A DNA stretch of 64,000 nucleotides from Sphingobacteriaceae bacterium. GTDB lineage: Bacteria > Bacteroidota > Bacteroidia > Sphingobacteriales > Sphingobacteriaceae. Shown one piece after another: positions 26,262 to 35,006 of this stretch. A program made the position numbers and the translations under genes. Where the stretch lies: assembly GCA_029266635.1 (NCBI GenBank), contig JAQSWM010000003.1, positions 1 through 64,000 of the forward strand, given 5' to 3'. A model generated the notes under the pieces. That model was not told the DNA's origin and searched no databases. It saw nothing but the letters and a program-made list of their open reading frames with translations. Every line of letters starts with the position of its first letter. The stretch's first letter is position 1.

Positions 26262-26315
26262 GGGCAGGCAAATTAAACATACCTGCCCACAAAACCTGTG
26301 AGTAATCTGAAAAGG

Positions 26316-26480
26316 CTAATACCTTCTACGGAAGAGGCGATAAATTATGAAAGCAATTATCAGCAACAGAGGAATCAAGCCGAACGTCATTCCGCCTCCG
26401 CCGCCCCAGCTGCCGCCCACCACAATGCAGCTTTGCAGTTGTAACAGAAGTGGAATGAGGATAAGCAGCTTGTTCTTCAT
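26316..26480 (-). CDS. small single-helix lipoprotein
   Basis: 54 residues: a signal-like N-terminus MKNKLLILIPLLLQLQSC with a lipobox-like LQSC, a Gly-rich stretch (GGSWGGGGG), a hydrophobic helix (GLIPLLLIIAFIIYRLF) and a basic tail RRRY. Starts 4 bases after the stop of the outer-membrane protein gene, so it is translated from the same operon. No family recognised. Confidence 0.6.
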   Translation of the reverse strand: MKNKLLILIPLLLQLQSCIVVGGSWGGGGGMTFGLIPLLLIIAFIIYRLFRRRY

Positions 26481-26484
26481 GCGG

Positions 26485-27096
26485 CTATAGCTTTATGCCA
26501 AGGCTTAGTTGATACACCTGATTTCTGTATTCAGGAACTTCCGATGTGCCGTTTTCATTATTCTTTTGAAGGTCTATCGCATATCTCGCCATCACCACAG
26601 CTTTTGGCCCTGCGTTGATGCCTAAACCGATAACGCCGCCAATCAGGTTTTTCTTCAGGTTATCTACATTCTCATCCACCTTCTTTTTATACTGATCAGA
26701 ACCAGAGTCGTAAACAGTAGAAGTAGATGTTAAAAATGAAACCTGCGGGCCAACGTGAATGCTAAAGCCAGCAGCTTTTAACTTCAACAAAACCGGAACT
26801 TCAATGAAGTTGCTGGTGAGGCGGTATTCATAAGCGCCACCAAGGAGGCTGTTGCCGCTGGTTTTGTATCCTTTTTGAGAATACATCAGCTCAGGGCCAA
26901 GCGATAGCCCGCCAATCAGCGGCAAATCCACGAACAAACCCGCATTGAAGCCGGTGTTATAATCTGTTTTAAAGTTGTCATCATTGCTCTTGATGATATT
27001 GGCAAAGTTCACTCCGCCTTTTATCCCAAAGCCTACCTGCGCCTTTGCAAGCCCTGAAATCATCAGTGCTACACATAATATTGTTATTTTTTTCAT
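26485..27096 (-). CDS. outer-membrane beta-barrel protein (porin family)
   Basis: 203 residues from the ATG at 27096, which begins a clear signal peptide (MKKITILCVALMISGLAKA, cleaved before QVGFGIKGG). The mature part alternates polar and apolar residues and carries KGGVNFANI and FNAGLFVDLPLIGG, typical of the Bacteroidota beta-barrel domain of PF13568 type. The C-terminus ends in an aromatic-poor but strand-like VYQLSLGIKL. Role unknown. An in-frame upstream extension of 33 residues has no support. Confidence 0.85.
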   Translation of the reverse strand: MKKITILCVALMISGLAKAQVGFGIKGGVNFANIIKSNDDNFKTDYNTGFNAGLFVDLPLIGGLSLGPELMYSQKGYKTSGNSLLGGAYEYRLTSNFIEVPVLLKLKAAGFSIHVGPQVSFLTSTSTVYDSGSDQYKKKVDENVDNLKKNLIGGVIGLGINAGPKAVVMARYAIDLQKNNENGTSEVPEYRNQVYQLSLGIKL

Positions 27097-27201
27097 GTTC
27101 TTGATAATTAAACCTGCTATAAAACCAATGTGCCGCATGAATGTTTGATTGCTGGCATTTACGTTTCCGCTACGTACTTTCCGAAACCTGATCACAGCCA
27201 G

Positions 27202-27399
27202 ATGTCAGCAAATTTTTCGCTCACGCCCCTTATTCTCGCTTACATAGCAATAAATTTGATCTGCATTTATGTGGTGTACAAATGGCTGTTCAGGCGTATC
27301 AACAGCAAAGGTATGGCCTGGCTTTTCAGCATTTCATTATGCCTCGGTTCAACTTTTCTGATAGCTTTGTTGATCCTTATGGCCGTTTTGCGGATGTAA
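27202..27399 (+). CDS. small two-helix membrane protein
   Basis: 65 residues from ATG 27202 (MSANFSLTPL); a longer start at 27130 is possible but adds a hydrophilic leader. Two membrane helices (LILAYIAINLICIYVVYKWL and GSTFLIALLILMAVL). Unrecognised. It precedes the glycoside hydrolase by 10 bases, so the two are probably co-transcribed. Confidence 0.55.
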   Translation: MSANFSLTPLILAYIAINLICIYVVYKWLFRRINSKGMAWLFSISLCLGSTFLIALLILMAVLRM

Positions 27400-27409
27400 A
27401 TTCTCTCTG

Positions 27410-29110
27410 ATGAAGACAAAAACCCTTCTTTTTATATTGTTGCTCCTTTCGGGAGTAGCCTCAGCTCAAACTAAACCAAGTTTTATCCAATCACTCGACC
27501 AGGAAAACCGATGGGTGGATTCTGTTTTCAGGAAGTTGAACCGCACTCATCGCATTGCACAGCTTTTCATGGTGCGTGCGCATACTGATAAAGGCAAGCG
27601 CTATGAAGATTCTATTGCAGAACTGATCCACAAAGAACGCATTGGCGGACTGGTTTTCTTTCAGGGTGGTCCGGCACGGCAGGCGGCGCTTACCAATCGT
27701 TACCAATCTGAAAGCAAGGTGCCTCTTTTAGTGGCGCAGGACGCGGAGTGGGGCTTGGGCATGAGGCTCGACAGCACCATCTCCTATCCCTACCAAATGA
27801 CCTTAGGCGCTATCCAGAACAATGCTTTGATCTACGATATGGGCGTTCAGGTGGCAAAAGATCTCAAGCGATTAGGCGCCAACATGAACTTTGCACCCGA
27901 TGTAGACATCAACAACAACCCGAAGAATCCAGTAATCAATTACCGCTCCTTTGGTGATAATAAATACAAGGTTGCAGCCAAGGGCGGTGCTTACATGAAG
28001 GGCATGCAGGATGAAGGTATCCTCACCACGCTCAAGCACTTTCCGGGCCACGGCGATACCGACGTTGACTCGCACCAGGACCTGCCACAGCTAAATTTCA
28101 ACAGGCAGCGGCTCGACTCTCTGGAAATTTATCCCTTTCGGGAACTGATCAAGGAAGGTGCCTCTGGCATAATGGTTGCGCATATGAGCATCCCCAGCCT
28201 TGATCCCACACCGCATCTCCCCTCAACCTTATCTCGCCCCATTATCACCGATCTGTTGAAAAAGGAACTTGGATTTAAGGGTTTGGTAGTATCCGATGCC
28301 ATGGAAATGAAAGGCGTGATTAAGTATTTTCCGGATGGCGAGGCTGATGTAAGGGCGATTATTGCCGGGAACGACATTCTTGAACTATCACAGAATTCGG
28401 AACGGGCAGTGAAGATGATCAAAAAGGCCATCCGGCAAAGGCGAATTTCAAAAGATGAGCTATATGCAAGCGTAAAAAAAGTGCTGGCGGCAAAGTATTG
28501 GGTTGGGCTCAACAAACCTCATCTGGTTGATACCGCCGGAGTAACAGCTTTCATGAACCGGCCGGAGGCGCTTTCTTTAAATCAGCGGCTAAGCGATGCT
28601 GCGGTTACCGTACTTAAGAGCGATAGTTTGTTAAATGCGCTGGACAAAGAGAAAAAGACAGCCATTATCAGCCTGGGCGTAACAGATATTACCACTTTTC
28701 AAAAGGGGCTGAAAGCAAGCTTTCCAAATTCAACTAATTTCATCTTGTCAAAGATCGCTTCAGCTGCAGATATCCAAAAAATGAAAACCGAGTTACAGGC
28801 ATATTCACAAGTGATACTTGCTATTCATGATTATCGTAAGCGGCCGGCCAGTGTACTGGATTATAATCCGGAGCTGAAGATGTTCATCGCTGATCTGGCA
28901 AGGCTAAATACTGTCACATCGGTTTTCGCAAATCCTTATACCATTGCCGGGTTGCCGGGAATTGAGCAGAGCAGAACTTTGCTGGTGAATTATCAGAACA
29001 GCGACGAGATGCAAAAAGCGGCGGCCAAGGTTGTCGCCGGCCAGATGAAAGCCAGTGGAAAATTACCCGTGGACATTAATGCCTTCTTCAAAAATGGCGA
29101 CGGCATTTAG
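27410..29110 (+). CDS. family 3 glycoside hydrolase, beta-N-acetylhexosaminidase type
   Basis: 566 residues with signal peptide (cleavage near SGVASA/QT). The N-terminal GH3 domain has the NagZ-type motif KHFPGHGDTDVDSH (about residues 210-223, with the general acid/base His-Asp dyad) and the nucleophile region GLVVSDAMEMKG (about 293-304). A C-terminal alpha/beta domain follows (about 390-560). NagZ-like enzymes remove N-acetylglucosamine from muropeptides; an exported form suggests a role in cell-wall recycling or glycan scavenging. Exact substrate uncertain. Confidence 0.88.
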   Translation: MKTKTLLFILLLLSGVASAQTKPSFIQSLDQENRWVDSVFRKLNRTHRIAQLFMVRAHTDKGKRYEDSIAELIHKERIGGLVFFQGGPARQAALTNRYQSESKVPLLVAQDAEWGLGMRLDSTISYPYQMTLGAIQNNALIYDMGVQVAKDLKRLGANMNFAPDVDINNNPKNPVINYRSFGDNKYKVAAKGGAYMKGMQDEGILTTLKHFPGHGDTDVDSHQDLPQLNFNRQRLDSLEIYPFRELIKEGASGIMVAHMSIPSLDPTPHLPSTLSRPIITDLLKKELGFKGLVVSDAMEMKGVIKYFPDGEADVRAIIAGNDILELSQNSERAVKMIKKAIRQRRISKDELYASVKKVLAAKYWVGLNKPHLVDTAGVTAFMNRPEALSLNQRLSDAAVTVLKSDSLLNALDKEKKTAIISLGVTDITTFQKGLKASFPNSTNFILSKIASAADIQKMKTELQAYSQVILAIHDYRKRPASVLDYNPELKMFIADLARLNTVTSVFANPYTIAGLPGIEQSRTLLVNYQNSDEMQKAAAKVVAGQMKASGKLPVDINAFFKNGDGI

Positions 29111-29203
29111 GGGGATTTAGGAAGTTTTTTTGGTATTCCTTTATATTCTGCTTAGGTTTAGAATTTTTTAGAGCTTCAGCTTTAAATAATTTTAACCTAC
29201 CTG

Positions 29204-32104
29204 ATGTTGCGTGTTGATAGTGCCAAACCATGTAAGATCGTGTATGCAATTTGCAAGCACGAATTTCTTGGTTTCCTTATTGAGCCGCATATTGTGCAGC
29301 TAAATCCCGATGGCGACTTTTCTTTAACCTACCAGCGCCTCTTCTCAAACACTGCCAAAGAGTTCGCAAAGATCTTAGACGAAACGGACTTCAAGCTGAT
29401 CAAATTGCTGGAAGAGACCGAGCAGGGCAACATCATCAAGCGGTTTTATAAGAAACCAATCAGGCCTGTTGAGTTTTTCAGCAAAGTTTTCGATGAAAAG
29501 CTAAATGAAGTGATACGCCCGAAAATTGAAAAGTGCATGGGCGAGGCATTTAAGATGTTGGCGGATAAAGAGATTTATCTTACAAGCAAAGAAGGCTGGC
29601 CCGTAGAGCGGCGTTTGCACCTGGCTGAAGAAGCCGCATCAATTCTCTTTCACTTCAGGCGAAATGATGAGGAAACTCGCTATTTCCCGACCATAAAATA
29701 TCAGGGCTTGCGCATTGAATTTATGTTCAAGGATGGGCAAATAATCTCCAACCAGCCCGCCTGGCTGTTGCTGGACGATGTTTTGTACTACTTCGACGAG
29801 AACATCGAGGGCAAAAAACTGCAGCCCTTTTTGAACAAACGCTTCATCTCGATACCAAAAACGTCAGAAAAAGCATATTTCGAAAAGTTTGTTGGTCCGC
29901 TTATCGAGAAGCATCACGTTTATGCTGAGGGTTTCGAGATCAAAACCGAGAAGCATGAGGCTACGCCGGTATTGAAGGTAATTTTTGTGCCCGATGGCGT
30001 CTCGCAGCTGCAATTGTATTTCAGGTACGCCGATTATATTTTTCCTGCCGGGAATGATAGGCAGGTATCCGTTCGGGCAGAAAAGCGTGGCGATGACTAT
30101 ATCTTTCATCGCATTAAGCGGAGTATGCAGTGGGAGAAGAACAAGCTGGATGAACTTCTGGAAATGGGGTTGGAAACTGCCGGAACCTTGTTCTCGAACC
30201 TGGAAGTTGCTTCTTCCGGTGAGCAGGATGGTGCCGATGCTTCTTTCTGCGTGATCAACTGGGTGAACGAACACCACGAGGTGTTACTGGAAAAAGGTTT
30301 TGAGTTTGAGCAGCCCGAAGGACAAAAGCGCTTTTTGTTGGGCAATAGCAAGATCAGCCTCGAGTTTAAAGAAAACAACGACTGGTTCGACATCAATGCT
30401 ATCGTTTTCTTTGGGCCGTACCAAATCCCGTTTCTTCAGCTAAGAAATCATATCCTCAACCACATCCGCGAATTCGTTTTGCCTTCCGGCGAAATCGCCA
30501 TAATTCCGGAAAAGTGGTTTTCTGAGTACAGCAACCTGCTGCATTTTGTAGAAGGCGACGATCAGTTGAAGCTCAAGAAACATCATATCGGTTTGATAAA
30601 CGATCTGGAGCAAGGCGATTTAGCCAGCGTCACTTTCAATAGAAAAGTACAGCGCTTATCGGAGTTTGAACAAATAGAGGACATGAGCGTGCCGGTGAAT
30701 TTTAAAGGCACTCTGCGTTCTTACCAGAAGGCCGGTTATGACTGGTTCCACTTCCTTAAAAAGTACAATTTCGGCGGCTGCCTGGCGGATGATATGGGGC
30801 TTGGAAAGACTGTGCAAACGCTGGCACTTTTACAGAAGTTGAAGGAGGACGGTAAAAACACCTCGGAGGTGAGCACCTCGCTCATCATCATGCCTACTTC
30901 GCTCACCTATAACTGGATTAATGAGGCAGCCAAGTTTGCGCCCGACCTGAACATCCTGTTACACACCGGTACCTTCCGGGATAAAGATGTCTTCAAGTTC
31001 ATGAACTACGATGTTGTTTTCACCACTTATGGCATTACCCGGGTGGATGTTGAACTCATCAGGGAATTGTATTTCAACTATATCATTCTCGACGAAAGCC
31101 AGAATATTAAAAATCCGTCTTCCAAAGCTTACCGGGCAGTTAAAATGCTCAAATCAAAGTACAAGCTGATACTGAGTGGTACACCGGTGGAGAATTCGGT
31201 GAATGACCTCTGGACACAGATGTCATTCATCAATCCGGGATTGTTGGGCAATCAGCATTTTTTCCAAAGCGATTTCGTCGTGCCGATTGAGAAAAAGAAA
31301 GATGAAGAAAAGGCCCGGAAGCTGCAGGCCATGATAAAACCATTCGTTTTGCGCCGGACCAAAGATCAGGTTGCAACCGAGCTTCCGCCGAAAACCGAGC
31401 AGTTGTTGTATTGCAAGATGAGCGAAGAGCAGGCGGAATACTATGAAAAAGTTAAGTCAGAATACCGGAATGAGCTGATCAAGAGTATTGAGGATGGCAC
31501 TTTCCGAAAATCGCAGGTGCAGGTTCTGCAGGGGCTAACGAAGTTGAGACAAATTGCCAACCACCCGGAGATGATTGATGAGAGTTATGAAGGCGATTCC
31601 GGTAAATTTGAAAATGTGATCCACACGCTACAAAATGTGCTCTCCCGCGGGCACAAGGTGCTGGTTTTCTCTCAGTTTGTAAAGCAGTTAAATATCTATC
31701 GCAACTATTTTGACCTTGAGAACATTTCGTACGTTTACCTGGATGGTTCTACAAAAAACCGGGGCGACGTGGTGAAGGAGTTCCAGGAAAACGACGACAT
31801 AAAACTCTTTCTGATCTCAATTAAGGCGGGCGGCGTTGGGCTAAACTTAACAGGAGCCGATTACGTGTTCATCCTGGATCCTTGGTGGAACCCGGCTGTT
31901 GAGCAGCAGGCGATAGATCGTACGCACCGCATCGGGCAAGACAAGAATGTATTTATTTACAAGTTTATCACCAAAGATACCGTCGAGGAAAAAATCCTCG
32001 CTCTGCAAAACCGTAAGCGCAGAGTAGCCGAATCACTCATCACAACAGAGGAAAGCTTTGTTAAATCGCTTTCAGCGGATGATATTAAGGAGATTTTGAA
32101 TTAA
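29204..32104 (+). CDS. SNF2-family DEAD/H-box ATPase helicase
   Basis: 966 residues. N-terminal 480 residues are a poorly defined region common in bacterial SNF2 proteins; the motor follows: motif I DDMGLGKTVQTLALL (about 527-541), Ia PTSLTYNWI, motif II ILDESQNIKN, III LILSGTPVENS, and helicase C motifs IV-VI including FSQF, GGVGLNLTGADYVF, DPWWNPAVEQQAIDR and HRIGQ. Remodels protein-DNA or nucleic-acid complexes; bacterial targets largely unknown (RapA-like roles exist). Overlaps aat by 4 bases at the stop, convergent. Confidence 0.92.
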   Translation: MLRVDSAKPCKIVYAICKHEFLGFLIEPHIVQLNPDGDFSLTYQRLFSNTAKEFAKILDETDFKLIKLLEETEQGNIIKRFYKKPIRPVEFFSKVFDEKLNEVIRPKIEKCMGEAFKMLADKEIYLTSKEGWPVERRLHLAEEAASILFHFRRNDEETRYFPTIKYQGLRIEFMFKDGQIISNQPAWLLLDDVLYYFDENIEGKKLQPFLNKRFISIPKTSEKAYFEKFVGPLIEKHHVYAEGFEIKTEKHEATPVLKVIFVPDGVSQLQLYFRYADYIFPAGNDRQVSVRAEKRGDDYIFHRIKRSMQWEKNKLDELLEMGLETAGTLFSNLEVASSGEQDGADASFCVINWVNEHHEVLLEKGFEFEQPEGQKRFLLGNSKISLEFKENNDWFDINAIVFFGPYQIPFLQLRNHILNHIREFVLPSGEIAIIPEKWFSEYSNLLHFVEGDDQLKLKKHHIGLINDLEQGDLASVTFNRKVQRLSEFEQIEDMSVPVNFKGTLRSYQKAGYDWFHFLKKYNFGGCLADDMGLGKTVQTLALLQKLKEDGKNTSEVSTSLIIMPTSLTYNWINEAAKFAPDLNILLHTGTFRDKDVFKFMNYDVVFTTYGITRVDVELIRELYFNYIILDESQNIKNPSSKAYRAVKMLKSKYKLILSGTPVENSVNDLWTQMSFINPGLLGNQHFFQSDFVVPIEKKKDEEKARKLQAMIKPFVLRRTKDQVATELPPKTEQLLYCKMSEEQAEYYEKVKSEYRNELIKSIEDGTFRKSQVQVLQGLTKLRQIANHPEMIDESYEGDSGKFENVIHTLQNVLSRGHKVLVFSQFVKQLNIYRNYFDLENISYVYLDGSTKNRGDVVKEFQENDDIKLFLISIKAGGVGLNLTGADYVFILDPWWNPAVEQQAIDRTHRIGQDKNVFIYKFITKDTVEEKILALQNRKRRVAESLITTEESFVKSLSADDIKEILN

Positions 32105-32736
32105 CAGGACTTTAGAACCTTCATGTATTCTGCCCTGCTGATAAACCCCGCTCCCATACTTTCCAGATGTTCGGTATGCACCTGGCAATCTATAAGTTCG
32201 TAATCCTTATTCCGGCACAGCCAGATCAAAGCTGCCTTAGAAGCATTGCTCGTTTTGCTGAACATGCTTTCGCCACAGAAAACATTGTTCACGGCAACGC
32301 CATATAAGCCTCCAACTAATTCGCCGTTTTCCCAGGTTTCAACAGAGTGAGCATATCCTAATCTATGAAGCTCGATGTATGCCTCCTGCATTTCATCCGT
32401 AAGCCAGGTGCCCGGCTGATCCCTTCGCTCCACCTGAGCACATTCCCTGATCACATCTTCAAAAGCCTGGTCAAAAGTGATTGTAAATTTTCCCGAATTC
32501 AGCACCTGCCGCATGCTTTTACTCACTTTCACCTTATTGGGATAAAGCACAAAACGCTGATGCGGCGAATACCATAAAATAGGCGTTTCTTCAGAATACC
32601 AGGGAAAGATGCCGAGCTGATAGGCTAATAACAAGCGAGGAATGGAGAGGTCTCCCTCGACGGCAAGCAGCCCATCCTCTTCTGCCAAACGAGGGTCTGG
32701 AAAAGAAATATCATCGTCAAGAAGGCGAAAAATCAT
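32101..32736 (-). CDS. aat: leucyl/phenylalanyl-tRNA--protein transferase Aat
   Basis: 211 residues. Adds Leu or Phe to N-terminal Arg/Lys of proteins, the L/F N-end rule. Typical boxes: FPDPRLAEEDGLLAVEGDLS, LAYQLGIFPWY, WYSPHQRFVL, GVAVNNVFCGESMFS and the C-terminal DCQVHTEHLESMGA. Overlaps the upstream 130-residue membrane protein by ATGA. Confidence 0.95.
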   Translation of the reverse strand: MIFRLLDDDISFPDPRLAEEDGLLAVEGDLSIPRLLLAYQLGIFPWYSEETPILWYSPHQRFVLYPNKVKVSKSMRQVLNSGKFTITFDQAFEDVIRECAQVERRDQPGTWLTDEMQEAYIELHRLGYAHSVETWENGELVGGLYGVAVNNVFCGESMFSKTSNASKAALIWLCRNKDYELIDCQVHTEHLESMGAGFISRAEYMKVLKSC

Positions 32737-33125
32737 CGGAAATATTCCCGCTGGAGCTGAACAGTAAAATATAAGCGCATAAACTCCAGCACCATCAATA
32801 TCCTGAAAACCCAGTCGAGCACTTGAGCTTCTGTAAAATCATAGAAAAGCGTGACGAACCCGAAGGAAAATCCCCACACTACAAGCCTGAACGGAAATTG
32901 AATATAATAGGCGATAGCTCCCCACTTTTTCAGCATCATCAGCCCTGCTGCCGAAACAAAAAGCAAAAGGAATAGCAATACTGTTATTCCAATACGGATT
33001 TTGGATAAACTCTGATCAGGTATCTCGCCAATGTGCTGAACGATACTGAAAACTTGCTTACCAAGCATCACAATGCTGATGATATCTAACACTGCAAAGA
33101 AACGATACGCGAATTTAAAGGGCAT
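32733..33125 (-). CDS. membrane protein of unknown function
   Basis: 130 residues with about four predicted helices (VLDIISIVMLGKQVFSIV; ITVLLFLLLFVSAAGLMML; LVVWGFSFGFVTLFYDF; VFRILMVLEFMRLYF). No family recognised. It lies between a TonB-like gene and aat with tight spacing, forming a minus-strand operon 33794-32101. Confidence 0.7.
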   Translation of the reverse strand: MPFKFAYRFFAVLDIISIVMLGKQVFSIVQHIGEIPDQSLSKIRIGITVLLFLLLFVSAAGLMMLKKWGAIAYYIQFPFRLVVWGFSFGFVTLFYDFTEAQVLDWVFRILMVLEFMRLYFTVQLQREYFR

Positions 33126-33794
33126 TTACTGGCAATATTGAGCTATAAGCTTGTCGGCTTTAACGCTGCCAATATTATGTATAAAATTGAAATCTTCACA
33201 AGCACTTTCTTTGTCGCCTTGCTTTATTTTGGTTTGTGCTTGCTTTAAAACACGACTTATAAAGGCGTCATCAAAGCCGAGCTCCACTTTTAACTGCATT
33301 ATTTTGGCCTCGTCTTCAATATCCGCCTGGCCTGCATATTTCTTCTGATAAAAATTGGTAACTGCCTTCGTCATGCTTTCACGAGCCTGGTAAGCAGCTA
33401 TTGCGGCATTTATATCTTCGGGGGAACGCTGCTCGCATTTGTATTCCTGTAATGAAAAGTTAATGGGGAGAACTATGGCAACAGTAGTATCATATCCGGC
33501 CGGGACAACCCACTTTCCCGATGTAAGCCGCACAATCCGTAAAGCTTCTTTATCCAGGTCAACGCCAAATCCCTTCTGAACAAAAGAATCATACACCTTA
33601 CCTGTTTTGCCGAGTTTGAAGTTTACCTGGATGGTTCCCTGAAGGCAATTTTGCTTGGCGAATTCAGGATATACCATGTTCGATGTGATAAAATAGTTCA
33701 GCTTTTGCGCACCGCCCTTGAACTCGGGGCGGCCATCAAACAGGAACGCAGAAAAAAACGTAAGTATCGAAATGATCAAATTCGGGAACATCAT
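33126..33794 (-). CDS. TonB C-terminal domain protein (energy transducer type)
   Basis: 222 residues: hydrophobic N-terminus, then a TonB C-terminal-like domain (about 30-115) with YPEFAKQNCLQGTIQVNFKL, GKTGKVYD and EALRIVRLTSGKWVV. The C-terminal half (about 125-222) is helical, without a recognised domain. It lacks the long proline-rich linker of true TonB, so it may be a secreted or periplasmic relative. Confidence 0.7.
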   Translation of the reverse strand: MMFPNLIISILTFFSAFLFDGRPEFKGGAQKLNYFITSNMVYPEFAKQNCLQGTIQVNFKLGKTGKVYDSFVQKGFGVDLDKEALRIVRLTSGKWVVPAGYDTTVAIVLPINFSLQEYKCEQRSPEDINAAIAAYQARESMTKAVTNFYQKKYAGQADIEDEAKIMQLKVELGFDDAFISRVLKQAQTKIKQGDKESACEDFNFIHNIGSVKADKLIAQYCQ

Positions 33795-33827
33795 ACTAAG
33801 CTAACGCAAATTGTGCAGAAATATGGT

Positions 33828-34520
33828 TCAGAAAGTATATCGAAGTAGCAGCTCGGGATTTGGGCTGTTCCGCAGCCAGCTCTCGCGTTCTGAAAACCTA
33901 CATACGCCGGGATAATCTCCTTTGTAGCCGTTCATGTCGATTATTAACTGGAAGTGCAGGTGCGGCGGCCAGTGCCCGTTCTCCTCTTCTCTGCCAAACT
34001 CAGCAAAGGCTTCTCCTTGCAGGATTTCTTTCCCTTCGGTTAAACCGGATAAACTTGCAAGGCTGAGATGCCCGTAAAGTGTGTGTAGGGTTAGGCCGTC
34101 GAGATCGTGTTGGAGAATGATGGTGGCGCCGTAATCGCCAAAATTGTTGTTGAAGCCGAAGCTGTGGACTCTGGCGAGCAAAGGACTGGAAATCTTTGTG
34201 CCGGCATCGCCCCAGATGTCGGTGCCGAGATGGAGGCGACGGGGCTCTGCTCCGGTATCAAAATGCTCGCTTCTGGAGTAAATGGTGCGATTTTCGTTGT
34301 AGCCGCCGATGCCGTAGCGGCAGTCGTTTTCTGTTAGCTTTTTGGATATCCAATTTGAGAACTGCGCTGTATCCTCAAGCAATTCCGGGCTAAACTCCTT
34401 GTTCGCTGCTGTGAAGTCGAACGGATATAGTTTATCTGAACTCTGATCGAAGTCAACAACCCCGCTTACCCGCTCGGGATGCGCCTCTAAATATTGCTGC
34501 AGCCGCAGAAGCTTGTCCAC
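33828..34520 (-). CDS. M23 family peptidoglycan metallopeptidase
   Basis: 230 residues. A LytM/M23 domain occupies the C-terminal two thirds: HLGTDIWGDAGTKISSP carries H-x3-D, followed by LYGHLS and the HLHFQL motif, which together supply the zinc ligands. No signal peptide is evident. The GTG start overlaps the rbfA stop by one base (TAGTG). Likely cuts cell-wall peptide cross-bridges. Confidence 0.85.
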   Translation of the reverse strand: MDKLLRLQQYLEAHPERVSGVVDFDQSSDKLYPFDFTAANKEFSPELLEDTAQFSNWISKKLTENDCRYGIGGYNENRTIYSRSEHFDTGAEPRRLHLGTDIWGDAGTKISSPLLARVHSFGFNNNFGDYGATIILQHDLDGLTLHTLYGHLSLASLSGLTEGKEILQGEAFAEFGREEENGHWPPHLHFQLIIDMNGYKGDYPGVCRFSERESWLRNSPNPELLLRYTF

Positions 34521-34894
34521 TACTCTTCCGTGTCGGGCTGTCGTGGCTCTTTGCTGATCTTATCGAAAATCTTATCCATCCGCTCAACATATTCGTTGGT
34601 GTCGTCAACAAAGAATTCAAGCTGCGGGATAACGCGTGCCTGATCGCGGATGCGGCTGCCCAACTTGTAACGGATTTCGTTTGAGTGAGCTTTCACCGTG
34701 TTTAAAGCAAGCGAAGTATTGGTGTTGTTAAAGAAGCTGAGGAAAACACGTGCAATACCCAAATCTGGTGTCATGCGCACTTTTGTGATCGTGACGAGTG
34801 TGTTCGGCAGATAATTCATGCCCTCCCTTTGAAAGATATCCGCAAGATCTTTCTGAATTATTCCTGCAAATTTTTGTTGGCGTTTACTTTCCAT
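34520..34894 (-). CDS. rbfA: 30S ribosome-binding factor RbfA
   Basis: 124-residue KH-fold protein that assists 16S maturation and cold-shock ribosome assembly. MTPDLGIARVFLSFFN and RVIPQLEFFVDDTNEY are characteristic; the C-terminal tail is shorter than in E. coli. In most bacteria it neighbours nusA-infB, but not here. Confidence 0.93.
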   Translation of the reverse strand: MESKRQQKFAGIIQKDLADIFQREGMNYLPNTLVTITKVRMTPDLGIARVFLSFFNNTNTSLALNTVKAHSNEIRYKLGSRIRDQARVIPQLEFFVDDTNEYVERMDKIFDKISKEPRQPDTEE

Positions 34895-35006
34895 GATTGA
34901 TAGCGTATTTAGGAGAGAGGTTTACAAATTAAGTAAAAATATCATGTCGTCCACTTCAGATTTCTGAGGGTTAGTGTGCTTCGACTACCTCAGCATGACA
35001 AGCCGT

